Shown: positions 47,441 to 59,089, counted from the first letter of the stretch. The stretch is DNA of 64,000 nucleotides from Oxytricha trifallax (GCA_000711775.1 ARYC01001128.1:1-64000), one strand, 5' to 3'. Program-made: numbers and translations. Notes: a model not told the origin generated them from the sequence alone.

Positions 47441-48759
47441 CTTCTTGTTATCCACTGTTTTCAGCAATTAAAAAATTAACGACCATCATGATTATCTTGA
47501 ACTCCTTTTCAAAAAAGCCATTTATTCGAAGGTTTCTATCTGGATTCTTATCTTAGACTGGAAGAAGTTGGCGTTTTTAGATAGAGGAATCTCCTTTTTG
47601 TCTCTGTTTTAGCTCAATATCCATTTCAATGATTCTTGGTAATATATGTATCCAAGAATTTTCGTTGAGAAATCCTTCCTCTTATAGTTCAAATTTTTCT
47701 TGTCTTCCTTCTTCTTTATTTTATCCTAATCTTCTTACTAAATTTTCTACTCAGGGCCTCTTTAATCAATAATCTTCTGGCGTTAAGTTCAAGTTTACCT
47801 GATATCACACTCAACACTCCTTTTATATCATTCATCTTTCCATTATTCTTTCTGGCATTAAGTCTGCTAACTTACAGTCCTCATCAAGTTTCAATTCAAT
47901 AGAGCTTAAAAGTTCGACAAGCAATTCGGCTTCATTATTATCCTTAAACTAGACAAAACCAGTACCAATATGTGTATGTTATTGTTTTCTCCAATCATTA
48001 TTGTTTAATATGAGTTCCTTTACTTTACTTTGCATAAAATACTAAAGCTCTCCAAAGTTTCCCATGAATTCCTCGAATTATTATTCAGTGTTGCCATAAC
48101 TTATGTTTAGAAAAATATCATACTTTGCCCCTGTTGTATTTTCCTATTTGTATATATTCTTCCTACTTTTGGGCTCTTTTAGTCTCTAGCTTCTTAAAGT
48201 ATTTTTTTGTCTTTTCATTGACTTTATTTGCCTCTTCCTTGACTTTTTCTTTTCATCTTTATCCTGTCTAACAATAAGTGGCTGCACAATGTTTTATCTT
48301 GCCATTTTGGTATGTTCCATGATGTTCGTTACTTTGCTGTCAAACTTTTTACTTGTAGTTGATTACTCAACTGCAAATACTTCTCCCTTGATTTTTGTCC
48401 ATTCATGCTATCAAAGACTTATTGAACCACTTTTTTGTGATAAATTAATGAAACCAAAGCCAAAATTATTATTGTTTTAATTCTTATGGTTACATTTCCT
48501 TCTATAAATGTGGCACCATCAATTTAAATTGAATACATTTAACTAACTTCTTTTTGAAGTTTTGACTTTTCTTTTTGTGCTTTATTAGCTTTTGAGCTCT
48601 CTACCTGGGTTTTAGTCTTTGGTACTGAGTCCACTTCTAATATTGCTGTTATTAATTATCAAATAATAATTGATGGATTATCAATTAATATTGAATGTTT
48701 TACCTATTACTTTACTACAATAATCTTTGTGATTAAGCATTTGATAGTTTCAAAGATTC

Positions 48760-48777
48760 TTAAGTTCATTCTTATCT
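48760..48777 (-). repeat. Pointer-like sequence at the end of TTLL segment 5
   Basis: The minus strand ATAAGAATGAACTTAAG near 48777-48761 resembles the plus-strand ATAAGTATGAATTTGA at 51783-51798, which starts segment 6 (three differences). This is weaker than the other two junction matches. Confidence 0.4.
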
Positions 48778-49142
48778 CAATCATAGAGAAATTTATATAT
48801 AAATTATCAGGCTGGCTAGACTTGCAATTATGATGTAAAGTTGGTAACCCTGCAGTCATAGTCTTTACAGTATATCTTATTTGAAATCTATTCTATAATT
48901 ATCTTTTCAAACTATTTAGCATCCTAACATTTTTCTATAGCTTTAAGTACCTCTTTGTAAATAATAATTTCTGTCATTTATACACCTTTATTATGTATAA
49001 AGTTTGATGGAAATTTATTGACTACGTAATTAGTGAGATTCATGCACATCTCATCTATATTGTTATTTTTTACTTTATGGTAAACCTTAATAGAAAACTT
49101 GGTTATACCATCTTTATACATATATTATAGGTATTATATCTG

Positions 49143-49166
49143 TTATTTATTGAGAATGATGCCTCA
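49143..49166 (-). repeat. Pointer-like sequences at the junction of TTLL segments 1 and 3
   Basis: On the minus strand TGAGGCATCAT (49166-49156, end of segment 1) is followed after 4 bases by AATAAATAA (49151-49143, start of segment 3). On the plus strand TGAGGTATCAT (51450-51460) starts segment 2 and AATAAATAA (51622-51630) ends it. One mismatch in the first pair, none in the second. These are where pointers are expected. Confidence 0.6.
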
Positions 49167-49717
49167 GGCTTGATAATAATAATATCCTTAAGATTTTTCT
49201 CAAATTAATAAAAGCCTTAAAATCAATAATTTAACAGGGCAGCATCCAAGTTCTTGGAAAGAAATCCTATTCTTTTCAAATCGCTACCCGAATTTTATAG
49301 ATATGTTTTTTAAGTTGATTCGGCAAGAATATACATTCCTGGAAAGTGGCTTAATCTTTGATATGGCTTCTATATTTAAAGCTTTTCGGGGAAGATTTCA
49401 GTGGCATTTAAAAATATCTCATTATCTAAATTTGTAAGTTACTCAACGACCTTTTGATAGATCTTCAACCAAAAATTTATCTTTGCATATCTAATAAATT
49501 TAAAGGTAATATGAGTCTTAAAATTCAATTTTTTCTGCATTTATCATAACATCGGAGCCAATAATTTAATCTCTAAATCATCGTACACTTATTTCAAAAT
49601 AATTATAATCATAATTCAACTTTTCTTTTAGAGGAATATTCTCAATTATGACTCAAACTTGCTAACTACATGGATTAATTAATATTATTAGTAGAGACTG
49701 ATTAAGGAAAAAAGCTA

Positions 49718-50940
49718 TCAAAAATAATAATTTGAGAGAAACATTGAAATTTTTAATGAATTAAAGATAAAATATAGGATTTTGTGATAAAATTATTTGA
49801 AAGTATATACTTAGTTTTTGAATTTTAATGGATCAATAAGTATTGTTTTTGGAATAGATTCTTAGATAGAACTTTAACCTATCTAGTATTCAATTATTTA
49901 TATGTAAAAGATATGATAATTTTTGAAAAAGTTATTAGTAACTTCCCTTATAGCATCATACCTGCTGTGATAAACATCAAGAATCAATTTCTATCTCTTC
50001 ATAATTTTACTCTTCCTAACTTACTGCAATTGCTTTTGTTTTTATCCAACTGAACTAGCAGTCCTTCTTGTAGATTGTTCATCAGGATTTAAATGCAGTT
50101 TATTTCTGGCAGATTCCAATTACTCTTAATAATTAGAGAAACTTATAGGTGTTGCTTTTTATTGCTACTGTATATCTTCTGGAGAAGCTGCCGCTAAGTA
50201 TTTAATGATTTTACTGTTTCTACGAGCTTAAATAAGGCTAGAACTATTAGGCAGAGTTCCACTAATCAATAAAAACAATAAAAAAAATTAAATATAATTA
50301 CTGAACTGCTGCTAATCTTTCAGATTACTATTAGCCAAGGTTTTTATTTGTTTAACCTCCATATGCGTAAAAGTTACTAGATGAATGCTTTTATCTCCTT
50401 TAAATTCTAAACAATGTCGTTGAAACAATCGAAAGACTCCTCAAATAGCATACTCTCCTCTTTTTCTTCCTCATTATCACTGTGATGGCTATTTTGGGAA
50501 TAATAATGAGAAGGATGTAAGTTGGAATATAAATGCAACTATTCATTATTATCATCATAATCTAACACACTGATATCATCAACCTGCTCATCACCATACA
50601 TCTTCTTCTCTATCTAAATTAAACCTATTCAAAATGTAAATTTTATTACTTAAATTTAAAGTTATTTTTTTATATTTTATTCTTATCAATTATATTTATC
50701 TGCAATAATAAGATCTATTTCATGAATCTCTTCATCATTATCATCTTAATTTAATTATCTATATATCTTTTCTATGATTTTATTGACTACTAATTATTTC
50801 TATTGATATCATGACTCATTCTATCATTATTATTACTAAAGTTATTAACTCCATTTTTATTCAGTATCTTTGCCTGAGACAACTTTTGCATTGTAGGCGT
50901 GGTGGCTGTATTGATATGCTGCAATCGCCTGTTTCTTGCA
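49718..50940 (-). CDS. Ser/Asn/Asp-rich hypothetical protein gene with a short intron
   Basis: The upstream frame, about 50940-50700, reads INTATTPTMQKLSQAKILNK and SHDINRNNQQSIKSQKRY. The next exon starts at ATG 50601 (MYGDEQVDDISVLDYDDN, then SHHSDNEEEKEESMLFEESF). A 40-base intron candidate, 50301-50262 on the minus strand, begins GTAATT and ends TTGATTAG. The last exon, 50261 to TGA 49720-49718, is open for 180 codons and reads ARRNSKIIKYLAAASPED, RNKLHLNPDEQSTRRTASSV and KSKIMKRQKLILDVYHSRYD. A frame change of one base between exons and a TGA at 50322-50320 remain unexplained. The hydrophilic, phosphosite-like composition gives no clear family. It lies between the two blocks of the TTLL gene. 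Confidence 0.5.
50262..50301 (-). other. Candidate 40-base intron
   Basis: GTAATT donor, very T-rich interior, TTGATTAG acceptor on the minus strand, between two frames of the hypothetical gene. Size and composition are typical of stichotrich introns. Confidence 0.45.
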
Positions 50941-51250
50941 TTTATGATTTATAATAGGAAATTAATAATTTTAATAAAAAACTTAATATATTAAAAAGTA
51001 TTCGTATAGATCAGAAGCAGGTGGACCAACAGCACTCACATAAAATGTAAGTTACAAAAAGTATATCTTAAATTTTTTTTTTATAGTGGTCCTACCTGGT
51101 AAGACTTCTGGTGCCACAAGGTCGGTGCTTCGCAGGGACACACAGAGAGGGGAAAAAGAAACTGTAAAAATGCATGAAGATGAGGACGATGACGATGATG
51201 AAGAAGACAAGATGTTTTTTTAGATATTTCCATTTTTGTTAATTATAATA
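50940..51250 (+). repeat. Acidic-tail repeat, copy 2 (partner 42110-42420)
   Basis: Same-strand match to 42110-42420. The plus-strand frame reads SEAGGPTALTQNVSYKKY, VVLPGKTSGATRSVLRRD and an Asp/Glu run (HEDEDDDDDEEDK). The rest of the gene present upstream of copy 1 is absent here; instead a minus-strand gene abuts. This copy therefore looks like a duplicated gene end or the end of a mobile unit. Confidence 0.7.
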
Positions 51251-51449
51251 AGTATTCTGATCAAATCAAATTAAATTATTAATTCACTATATTTTTCAAA
51301 TTATAAATCATGATTATTATTCACAGTTAATAAGTTCATTTTAGTGTTATTGTTTGAAGTTACTATAGTGTTTCTTGTAATATTAATAGGTTTTCCTGAT
51401 GCGAAGGCATTATGTAAATATTAAAACACTACTTATATATTATTATACT

Positions 51450-51990
51450 TGAGGTATCATGCTGAGGAAAATTAATTTATATGACTAAAAACATAAATGA
51501 TATTGTGTTAACAGAGCGCTGTGTAGTATCGAGATATATCGAAAAGCCTTATCTCATGGATAGGTTGAAGCCTGGTAACTAATTATAGAATCTATGTGTA
51601 AGTTTATGGAATTGATCCAAAAATAAATAATTAATTATATGGATGGTTCTACATTACAAGTAAAAATGTTTCTGTAGGACACATGAGAAGTCTCAAGTAT
51701 ACAATGAGATATAATCTTATGCTTGCTTAGTGAGGATTTTGAGACTGTCTGGGAAAATATCAAGCATATTATATATTCAAAAATAAGTATGAATTTGACA
51801 CAAATGCTGGCTTATTATCATGGAAGTGAATTATTCCCCAAGTTTTTCAACAGACTCTCCACTTGACTGTCAAATTTAATCGGGGCTTATAAGAGACACC
51901 ATATAACTTCTAGGTCTATCAAACAAGAGAAGTAGTTCTGTAAATAGATAAATGCTGGAAGAAATGTAACGAAGAATGCTTACAGGTAAA
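51450..51990 (+). pseudogene. TTLL gene, even-numbered segments 2, 4 and 6 (inverted relative to the odd block)
   Basis: Segment 2 (51450-51630) reads GKLIYMTKNIND then CVVSRYIEKPYLMDRLK and, one base out of frame, NYRIYVQVYGIDPK (TTLL core after KPEA: QGxGIxxxxN, QxYIxxPLLxxGxKFDLRxYVLV). Segment 4 (about 51645-51780) reads VGHMRSLKYTMRY then EDFETVWENIKHII, the region between LTNY and the IIKT helix. Segment 6 (51783 to about 51990) reads HKCWLIIMEVNYSPSFST then DSPLDCQIQSGLIRDTIQLL, the LLEVNxSPS metal/ATP motif and C-terminal helix, followed by NRQMLEEMQRRMLTGKK. Together with 48760-49540 these complete the TTLL core in the order 1-2-3-4-5-6. TGAs and single-base shifts mark it as decayed. 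Confidence 0.8.
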
Positions 51991-54080
51991 AAGTAAAAGC
52001 CATATTGAAAAATTAATAAGAATCTTAAGCGAATTTTCCAATTTATTAAAATTAATATAAACTATTATGTCATTTTTGAAACTAAGTGCTTATATATCCA
52101 TGTAAAGACGAGAACTAAATGATGGATTATCAATAGATGATGGATGCTTCAATAGAGATATGGGATATTCAAACTAGTTGACGTGGTTGAAAAAAGCATC
52201 AAGAGTCAATGGAAAACAAGCTTAAGTCTTTCATCGTGTCAACATCTGCTTCAAAAGTTTCATATTCATTGATGTAACAGCTATCATACGCAAATGGCCA
52301 AATTATTAGTCAAAATAATTAGAACTTGGGAAATTGAGATACAAACTTAAAAATACCAAAACATAAAGACTTCAAATAAATTACAACCTGATTCTACTGA
52401 AAACATCAAGTCTAAGATAGTAAAGAAATTGAATCACTAGGGATTAGCCACTTAAAAATCACAAATCTCCAAGACCAATGGTTTAAGTTAATATGATGTA
52501 AATGACAAACATTAAAGAAGGTAGAAAAGTAATTCTGCATCGAGTTTATGGAACCTAAGGAATATAAAGGATCTAAATGACACATAGAACAATCAATCAT
52601 TTAATCATATTTATGATAGACCTACTTCTAATTTCATTTAAACTTCCTATTATTCATGACTAAGCCACATTTTCAATAAGGATCAGATAATTATAGTCGA
52701 AATCGATCATAAAACTCTTTTAAACTAGACAAATGGAATAATTGAATGTATTTAACCTTAGAAATCATAACAATTGATGGCTCATTTAAGCAGTTAGCAA
52801 CTTTAATAATAAAAGTGAAATACATTGTTAAAATAAACTAATAGTTATCTAATCAAAAATATTATCAAGTTATTAGTTATGTCAATACGATCTTAAACTA
52901 AAGTTAATTTCATAAATAACTTTCGTCAATAGTTATTTGATTGCTTAAAACTAACAGTAACCTTAATAAAATTAGACTTCTTAATAATATGAAAACTCAA
53001 AGTATGAACAAAAAGGTAATTTTATAATTGTCAAGGAGTTTTCCCAATAATGATTAAAAATATCCAAAAGTTATTCACAAGACGAAATTGGCTTCACTCA
53101 AATTAATACTTAGCAAATCTAGTCACATCATTAATATCTATAATAATTGGCAATTTTATGAGAATAGCAATCATGTTTAGCAATTACTTCGGTAAACTAC
53201 TGATAACTTGTAAAACAGTATACGTTATTTAATTGAACAAAGAATTCTGTCTGATGTCAGTTGAAGTGACAATAACTTAATGTACAAATAGAAAAGATTA
53301 ATCCCACAAAATCTTAGTTTATTGAATTTGAGCCTAAATATGAAGAGGTTCAAATAAGAAGCTTCTGATGAGTTTTAAAAAACTTAGAGAAAAAAGGATG
53401 AATTATTAAAGTCACCAGGTAATAGTTCAGCCACAATTTATCATCAAGAATGAATCAATTTCTAAGAACATTATTAACTATATTATAAAAAGAATAAACT
53501 TCATAATAAACCAAGTCTTTGCCCTAGACATTAAACTTAATTATTCTATAGAATTAAAGAAGAGCTTAAAAAAAAATATTGAAATTCATAACAAATTTGA
53601 CTACTAGACTTTGTAAACTTAGTAGCAGTAGTAATCCCCACTTTTCTTCTCGAGAACTTTAAATAATAACTAGTTTAGAATGTACACGAATAAGAATTAA
53701 ATGTAAAATCTATAGTTGCAGCAGGTATCTCCGCTATTTTGACCTAAACAAAACAGTTTTATAAAGTAAAGTTATTTTTCATCATAGGAAGTACTAGAGA
53801 TTGGCAATCAATAAAATCAATAAACACCTTAATACTATATATGAATAAATTAATTGGTTAATTTTATAGGGCCTTATGTTTGAATAAAATAAATAATTCT
53901 AATCATATTTCTCAATTAATTTTCTTATTCTTTAAGCCTCATTGAGATAATAATCTTCACAATTACTATGTATTTATACTTAACTTTAAAGTATAAAATA
54001 TAATTTTTAGATAACTCTGAGAGTTTTGGGTACAACAACATATAGGGTTATAAATCAGGCAATAGTGCAAAAAATCAAGC
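51991..54080. other. A-rich plus strand with scattered frames, no gene recognised
   Basis: The first 400 bases may continue the TTLL C-terminal tail (for example MMDYQQMMDASIEIWD near 52125). Beyond that only short or low-complexity frames are visible. No motif, RNA gene or repeat end was identified. Confidence 0.35.
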
Positions 54081-54360
54081 TAATAATTACTCATAAACTT
54101 AGAAAGACAAGAAATCTGTAAATAAATAAGATTGGAGAAGAAGCTTTGAATCAAGATAACAACAATAATGGTTAGTAGCCCGAAATTGTAGATTTTCAAC
54201 CCTAGCCAAGCCTGATGAGTATGAACTATGGCAGTAATCAATGGGAAAAAAGCATCTTAAATTAGCAGATAAAACATGTGAAAAACAACAAACTTTATGG
54301 CGAAATCTTTCATTTATACGATTAATAAGAATACAATAGGTAATGATGTTAAAAAGGTAG
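54081..54360 (+). CDS. Short coding-like block, unidentified
   Basis: A plus-strand frame reads INKIGEEALNQDNNNNGQQP, EIVDFQPQPSLMSMNYGSNQ and HVKNNKLYGEIFHLYD before a TGA near 54345. An overlapping frame is open much longer (to about 54888) but becomes low-complexity. The Asn/Gln/Pro-rich text is protein-like. No family was identified, and chance cannot be excluded. Confidence 0.25.
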
Positions 54361-56080
54361 GAAGGCTTAAATGGATTAAATTATACTTAGAACCAATAGA
54401 GTACTACTAAAATAATATATATTCCAAGGTAAAATAAATTAAATTTTAGTGACTTATGTCAGATGCCGACAATTTTCATTATATTTTCAAAAAATTATCG
54501 TTAATTTAAGATTATAATATAAGTTTCTTTATTAAAATCGCTTAATCTTGTTTAATTACTAAATGCAGCTTTAACTTTAGTATCTACAATTAGTAATAAA
54601 ATATATATTATATTAAGTAATAACCATTTCTAAAAACAATAATAGCCCCAACAACTAATGATATAGATTAACCTGAATCAATTAAAAATAATACAGCTTT
54701 TTAAATTGTAAAATTTGACATTTAAAATCTTAAGAGCTCCGCAATAAAAATATATAAATTTAAATTCATTGAAATTTAGCTAATTATTATTTTGCATTCA
54801 TAAACTGAAAAACTTTGTGGTTCAATGTCTTTAATGTAAAATATAGCCACTTGGTACTTACCATCTCTTTATTGAATGATAAAATTTATCAATTCATAAT
54901 AATAACAATAATTTATAGTTTTATTTTTCTCAATTAATAATTTGTAAAGAAATTAATGCCTTTAATTACTTAATATAAGGGTTTTAATTCAAGGATTTTT
55001 ATTAAAAATTTAAATCAGATTTCAAGTTAAGCTTGAAATATAGAATATAAACAAATTTAAGTTAAGTTTAGCTGTAAAAATTGTACAGCAGTAATAAGAT
55101 ATCCCCACATCCACTACAACTAGCTATGGATAAAAAATAGAAACGTTTAGATAACTTTATACAAATTATTCAATTCAGTCTGAAAACAACCAAAAATTAG
55201 GAAGAATCTACTTTTGAATACTATTAATCATACTAATCTCAAATAAACGATTAAACTAATAATCCAATACTGTCAAAAGTTCATAGGGAAACTTAGAAAA
55301 ATCTAGTAGCGTATTTTAAAGGGTTTTTATTGTTTTTTGTAAAAATTAATTTATTTAAAGCAATTTGAAGCTAATTATTGAAAAAAATTAATGGTATAAA
55401 TATCAATAATTTAGAATTAAGAGTAGCAAAAAGAAACATAAATATCTTTAGAATAAGATAAAATTCTACTTAAATGCTAGTATATCATAAGAGTCTTTTT
55501 GCTTCATGATTGATTAATCAAGGAATGGGTGGATAAAATAATTGAAGAATATGATTTGGGATATCTGGCAGTCAGTTTATCATTTAATATCAATATAATT
55601 CTCAGCAAGAACTGAGATTATTTCAAGATTGATTGAAAATTTACCTGCTATCCAAGAACTGATTCGTTAATATGGCTTAAGGATTTTTAGATCAAATTTT
55701 AAAAGATCAGAAAATTAAGGATAGTTTCATTTGTATAAAGTTAAAACTCAGTGTTTAAGTTATAGCGTCAAAGATGTCTGGGGAATATCTAAATTATTGT
55801 AAATTGTATTAAAAATGAAAAATTATTACAATATCAATAAAGAATTTTAGTTTAAGTTCTAAATTAAGGTTTCCAATGAGACCGAGGATTAGTCTGACTT
55901 ATAAGTCAATAAAGGAGAAGATGATTCGACTTTATTATTTCAAAGAGTATGTACCTCCAGAAAATTTATGCCACTCTTAAGCTGAAATTAGCCAAGAACT
56001 TTAAGCATCAATAAAAGAAGAAATTCCAAATCAAGCATCCAATAAATTTTCTCATCAGTTAACAAAAAATAAATATATAC
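54361..56080. other. AT-rich stretch, no gene recognised
   Basis: AT-rich DNA with short frames only. No identifiable motif. Confidence 0.4.
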
Positions 56081-57800
56081 TGTCATATTTTCAATCACTC
56101 TAATACTATAAGGCTCCCATTTACTAAGATAACTGGTAAACTCTTATTACTATTTATTCAGTTTTTATTTAGAAACGTCTGTAACTTTGATCTTGTCCTT
56201 AAGACAGTTTTTAGTTACAGCAGTCTCTTCACCGAGGAGGAAATATGTAAAATTAAATTCTTCTTAGCTTAAGAAGAAAAGGCAAAAACTATTAATGCAC
56301 AAATATTTTTCAAACTGATTTAACAAGTAAATTTTGTAATTATGCTCGCAAAAATAAAAATGTTTAGAAGAAACCGCACAAAACCTCTACAAAAATGGTT
56401 TCTTGAGAAATGAAAAAGATGTAATATTCAAAAGAGGATTATGATAAAATTAATGGGTTGATTGAGAATGGGATCAACGCGTGTGGTTTGAAAATACTAG
56501 AAACTTAGTGTAAAAGATTATAAGAGGTAGCCATTTATAAGAACTAGAATAAGACTTTGATTTGATAAACATTTGAAGGGAAATATGGACTAGTATGTGA
56601 AAAATTATTCATGAAATAAGTTAAGAAAATATTATTAATGGAGAGAAAGTTTTATACTATAGAGATAACTGAAAATCTCAATATATCAAATAGATAATGA
56701 ACTGAATGATTTATGTCCTGGGTAAATAAACTAATGGTATCTAGAGAGCCCTAAAATGTCGATCGCAAAAAGGAGCTGCATCTTAGTTACTTTTGTTTAT
56801 AAAAATGACAAAGATTAAAATATAGTAGATAGTATGGAGATAGTGTTTTAAAATAAAGAATCATAGGCTCTAAATTAAGCTAATGAAAACTATCTATCAT
56901 ATTATTTCGAGGAAAGTAGTTGATTTCTCTTTTACAGATGCTTTTAAATTAATCATTTAGTATAATGCTTGAGACTCTTTTTTTTCTATCAGAAGTAATA
57001 TGCCTATGAAACTCTTCTCGATCAAGAATATAGCTTTTATATATTAGAATGCTTCAAGAATCATTAGAGTAACAATTAGTCAGATCCAGAACACGAAAAT
57101 TTAAAACCTATTTTTCATCACAAATAAGATTTCTTGGCTTTTGATGAGGCAAATCAAGTTGTCATAAGTACTTTTGCATTCTTATAAATAGAGCTTGAAT
57201 GAAATGATATAGAAGCTAAGGTGGCAAAAAAATTATCAAGCAAGCTCTAAAGATGTGTGATATTGAGTTCAACAAGAATGACTAAGATCTTTTACTGTTT
57301 AACAATATTAAACAGCTTATTATAGATTCATAATATCAAATTAAAATATCGTTGAGATTTATGAATTTAGATATTATTTATTAGCAAGAGGGTAAAAAAA
57401 TTGAAGACGATAAATATGAATTTAAAGAGAGAAATTAATAAAAATGGTATTGATTGAGAGTTTTAGATGAAATGTGAGAAGAAAGTTCAGTTAATCTAAA
57501 TAATATAAGTACTAAAAAGGATTATGTGTTCTTTTTAATCATAAATAATAGCACCAGCTCTATACTTGAAAAGCTAATCAATTTAAGAATTATCAATTAC
57601 AGTTTATAGCAGAAAACCATCAACTTAATCACTTTTGTAGATAGGTTTAATATTCAAAGGCAGAATAGTGTTGAATATAACTCCCATTATTTTATTAGAC
57701 AATCATAATTTACTAATGAAAAATGACAGCGCTGCTTACTTTAGCAATTTATAATTAATATATCTCCTAACAAAAAGAGTACTTGATATTTTTTTCTTAA
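56081..57800 (+). pseudogene. Plus-strand coding-like region, unidentified
   Basis: Frames in order: YFQSLQYYKAPIYQDNWQTL (about 56085-56185); ATG 56410 to TGA 56698-56700 with one TGA at 56563-56565 (SKEDYDKINGLIENGINACG, then FEGKYGLVCEKLFMKQVKKI); an overlapping frame from about 56660 to TGA 57200-57202 with one internal TGA (DNELNDLCPGQINQWYLESP, AYETLLDQEYSFYILECF, DFLAFDEANQVVISTFAFLQ); and 57480-57660 (SSILEKLINLRIINYSLQ). The text looks like a genuine globular or helical protein and the plus strand is purine-rich. No family was recognised. Several frame changes suggest decay. Confidence 0.4.
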
Positions 57801-58443
57801 ATATTAATCCTGAAAATTGAAAGTTTTATTAAATACTCACTCTCATTTAAAAAGAAATAAATTATTTACTAAGATATAGACATTTTACCGACTAATTTTA
57901 CTATATAATAAGAAATTGATCACTTAGTCTGAAACAATATATTGATTAGTTTTAAATTATTATAATATATAATAATAATATTAAATTGAAGCATATAATG
58001 GGTATACTGAGCAAAAAACAATGAGAAATAATTAATAAAGATATTGAAAACAGTGACTTCAACCACTTATCCCAATATATCCTTCACCTTTTAAAAATCA
58101 ACCATTGATGTCACTTCATTCTTAAGATTTTTTCTTTTATCGCCAAGTAAATTATTAGAAACGGATTCTCCGAGCTAACTAGTTCCAAATATTTAATTAA
58201 ACAATTATCATATTTATAGGAGTAAACAGCTATGAAATGGGACTAACTATGGACCTATTAATATAAATGTTAAGATACATAGTTACAAACAATAAGCTCA
58301 TTAAATCCAAATAATTCCATAGTAATATTCAAAGTTAATAAGCTATATTTTCCCTTCCCTCTCAACCATCATAGATCAGATTGGAGTAAGACTAGCCATA
58401 TAACAGAAATATCTACCTCATTACCAAAAGAGCAATTCATAAG
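57801..58443. other. AT-rich stretch, no gene recognised
   Basis: AT-rich DNA. No motif or repeat boundary was noticed. Confidence 0.4.
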
Positions 58444-58644
58444 ATGGATAAAGAAGACAGGAATTCAGTAAACTAAAAGGAATAATATAGCTACTATGAT
58501 GAATCAAACTCTTATTGGGATAATTCGAGTTGATAAGCTAACTACAACTAAGAAGATGATTTAAGAGAATACTGCAGTCAAATAAGTAAAAAGAATTAAC
58601 AAAAACATAGAACCCTCCTTCATATATAATGTTTAAATTAATGA
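58444..58644 (+). CDS. Short hydrophilic frame, unidentified, one in-frame TGA
   Basis: ATG 58444 reads MDKEDRNSVNQKEQYSYYDE then SNSYWDNSS, a TGA at 58531-58533, and QANYNQEDDLREYCSQISKK to TGA 58642-58644. The Tyr/Ser/Asp-rich composition is protein-like. No family. An overlapping frame is also open. Confidence 0.3.
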
Positions 58645-59089
58645 TGTTAAAAACTTCACAGGAATCTTTAAGTTATAAATAAAAGAATAAAATCAGGTAG
58701 CTTAGTATTATATATATCTTAACTAAATTATTAATAATAACATATTATGATTAGATTAAGTTAAAACCAATTTACAATTAATATAAGAAGGTAAAACTAC
58801 ACAATAGATTCGACACAGGAGGATTATATATTGATATGGGTTAATTCAATTTAATCCAAGTTATACAAACAAATACGATACCTCTCTCAATCCACATCAA
58901 ACATCCACATAGTAATCAACTTAACAACAACTTATTGCCATTGTAGGAATGAATGGCAACTAACTAAGCTTACTCATATAATATGAACACAGTGAGTTGT
59001 ATGAGCACCCCCTGAAGAGATAAAAAGTCTTGTAAGGTCCTTTAATGTTGACATCTTGAAGAATTTTACAGCCAATTAACTCACTAACA

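Larger units (their letters stand above)
46324..48640 (-). pseudogene. RBM28/Nop4-like nucleolar RRM protein, frameshifted
   Basis: RNA-recognition motifs follow each other on the minus strand. An RNP1-like NFGFGFINLSQK lies near 48460. A fuller RRM has YDIFLNISYGNTEQQFEEFM (RNP2 side, 48130-48060), HIGTGFVQFKDNNEAELLVE (RNP1, 47970-47910), and SGKLELNARRLLIKEALSRK (47825-47765). A linker resembling RBM28 has NANFFQSKIRIQI. A last RRM half reads GLGFEEFNEDLALNSLRYMN and VPDLILEDLRSSYKRDMKLK (47345-47210). The basic tail ends SEEFNDIFNSYEKKSLKKMK just before TGA 46326-46324. RBM28/Nop4 proteins act in pre-60S ribosome assembly. Roughly six frameshifts of one or two bases in about 1.2 kb show it is not functional as read. 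An AT-rich interruption lies at 46766-47045. Confidence 0.7.
48760..49540 (-). pseudogene. TTLL (tubulin tyrosine ligase-like) gene, odd-numbered segments 1, 3 and 5
   Basis: TTLL enzymes add glutamate, glycine or tyrosine to tubulin using ATP and have an ordered motif set. Segment 1 (49540-49156) reads SHFPGMYILAESTQ and ends KNLKDIIIIKPEAS (the ATP-grasp KPEA motif). Segment 3 (49151-48981) reads YKDGITKFSIKVYH then DEMCMNLTNYVVNKFPSNFI (the conserved LTNYxxxK motif). Segment 5 (about 48890-48760) reads KTMTAGLPTLHHN and QPDNLYINFSMIEI (the CFEILGFDI region). The motifs that should lie between these segments are missing here and are found on the plus strand at 51450-51990. An in-frame TGA at 49225-49223 and small frame changes indicate decay. 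Confidence 0.78.

Noticed and set aside
51470-51600. A stand-alone plus-strand ligase gene starting at the ATG near 51481
   Set aside because: The KPEA part before it and the LTNY part after it are missing on this strand and lie on the minus strand at 49.0-49.5 kb, so this is one segment of a scrambled gene.
53930-54888. About 320 codons open on the plus strand as one gene
   Set aside because: Most of it is Ile/Leu/Gln-rich low-complexity text. In DNA this AT-rich with TGA as the only stop, several such runs are expected by chance.
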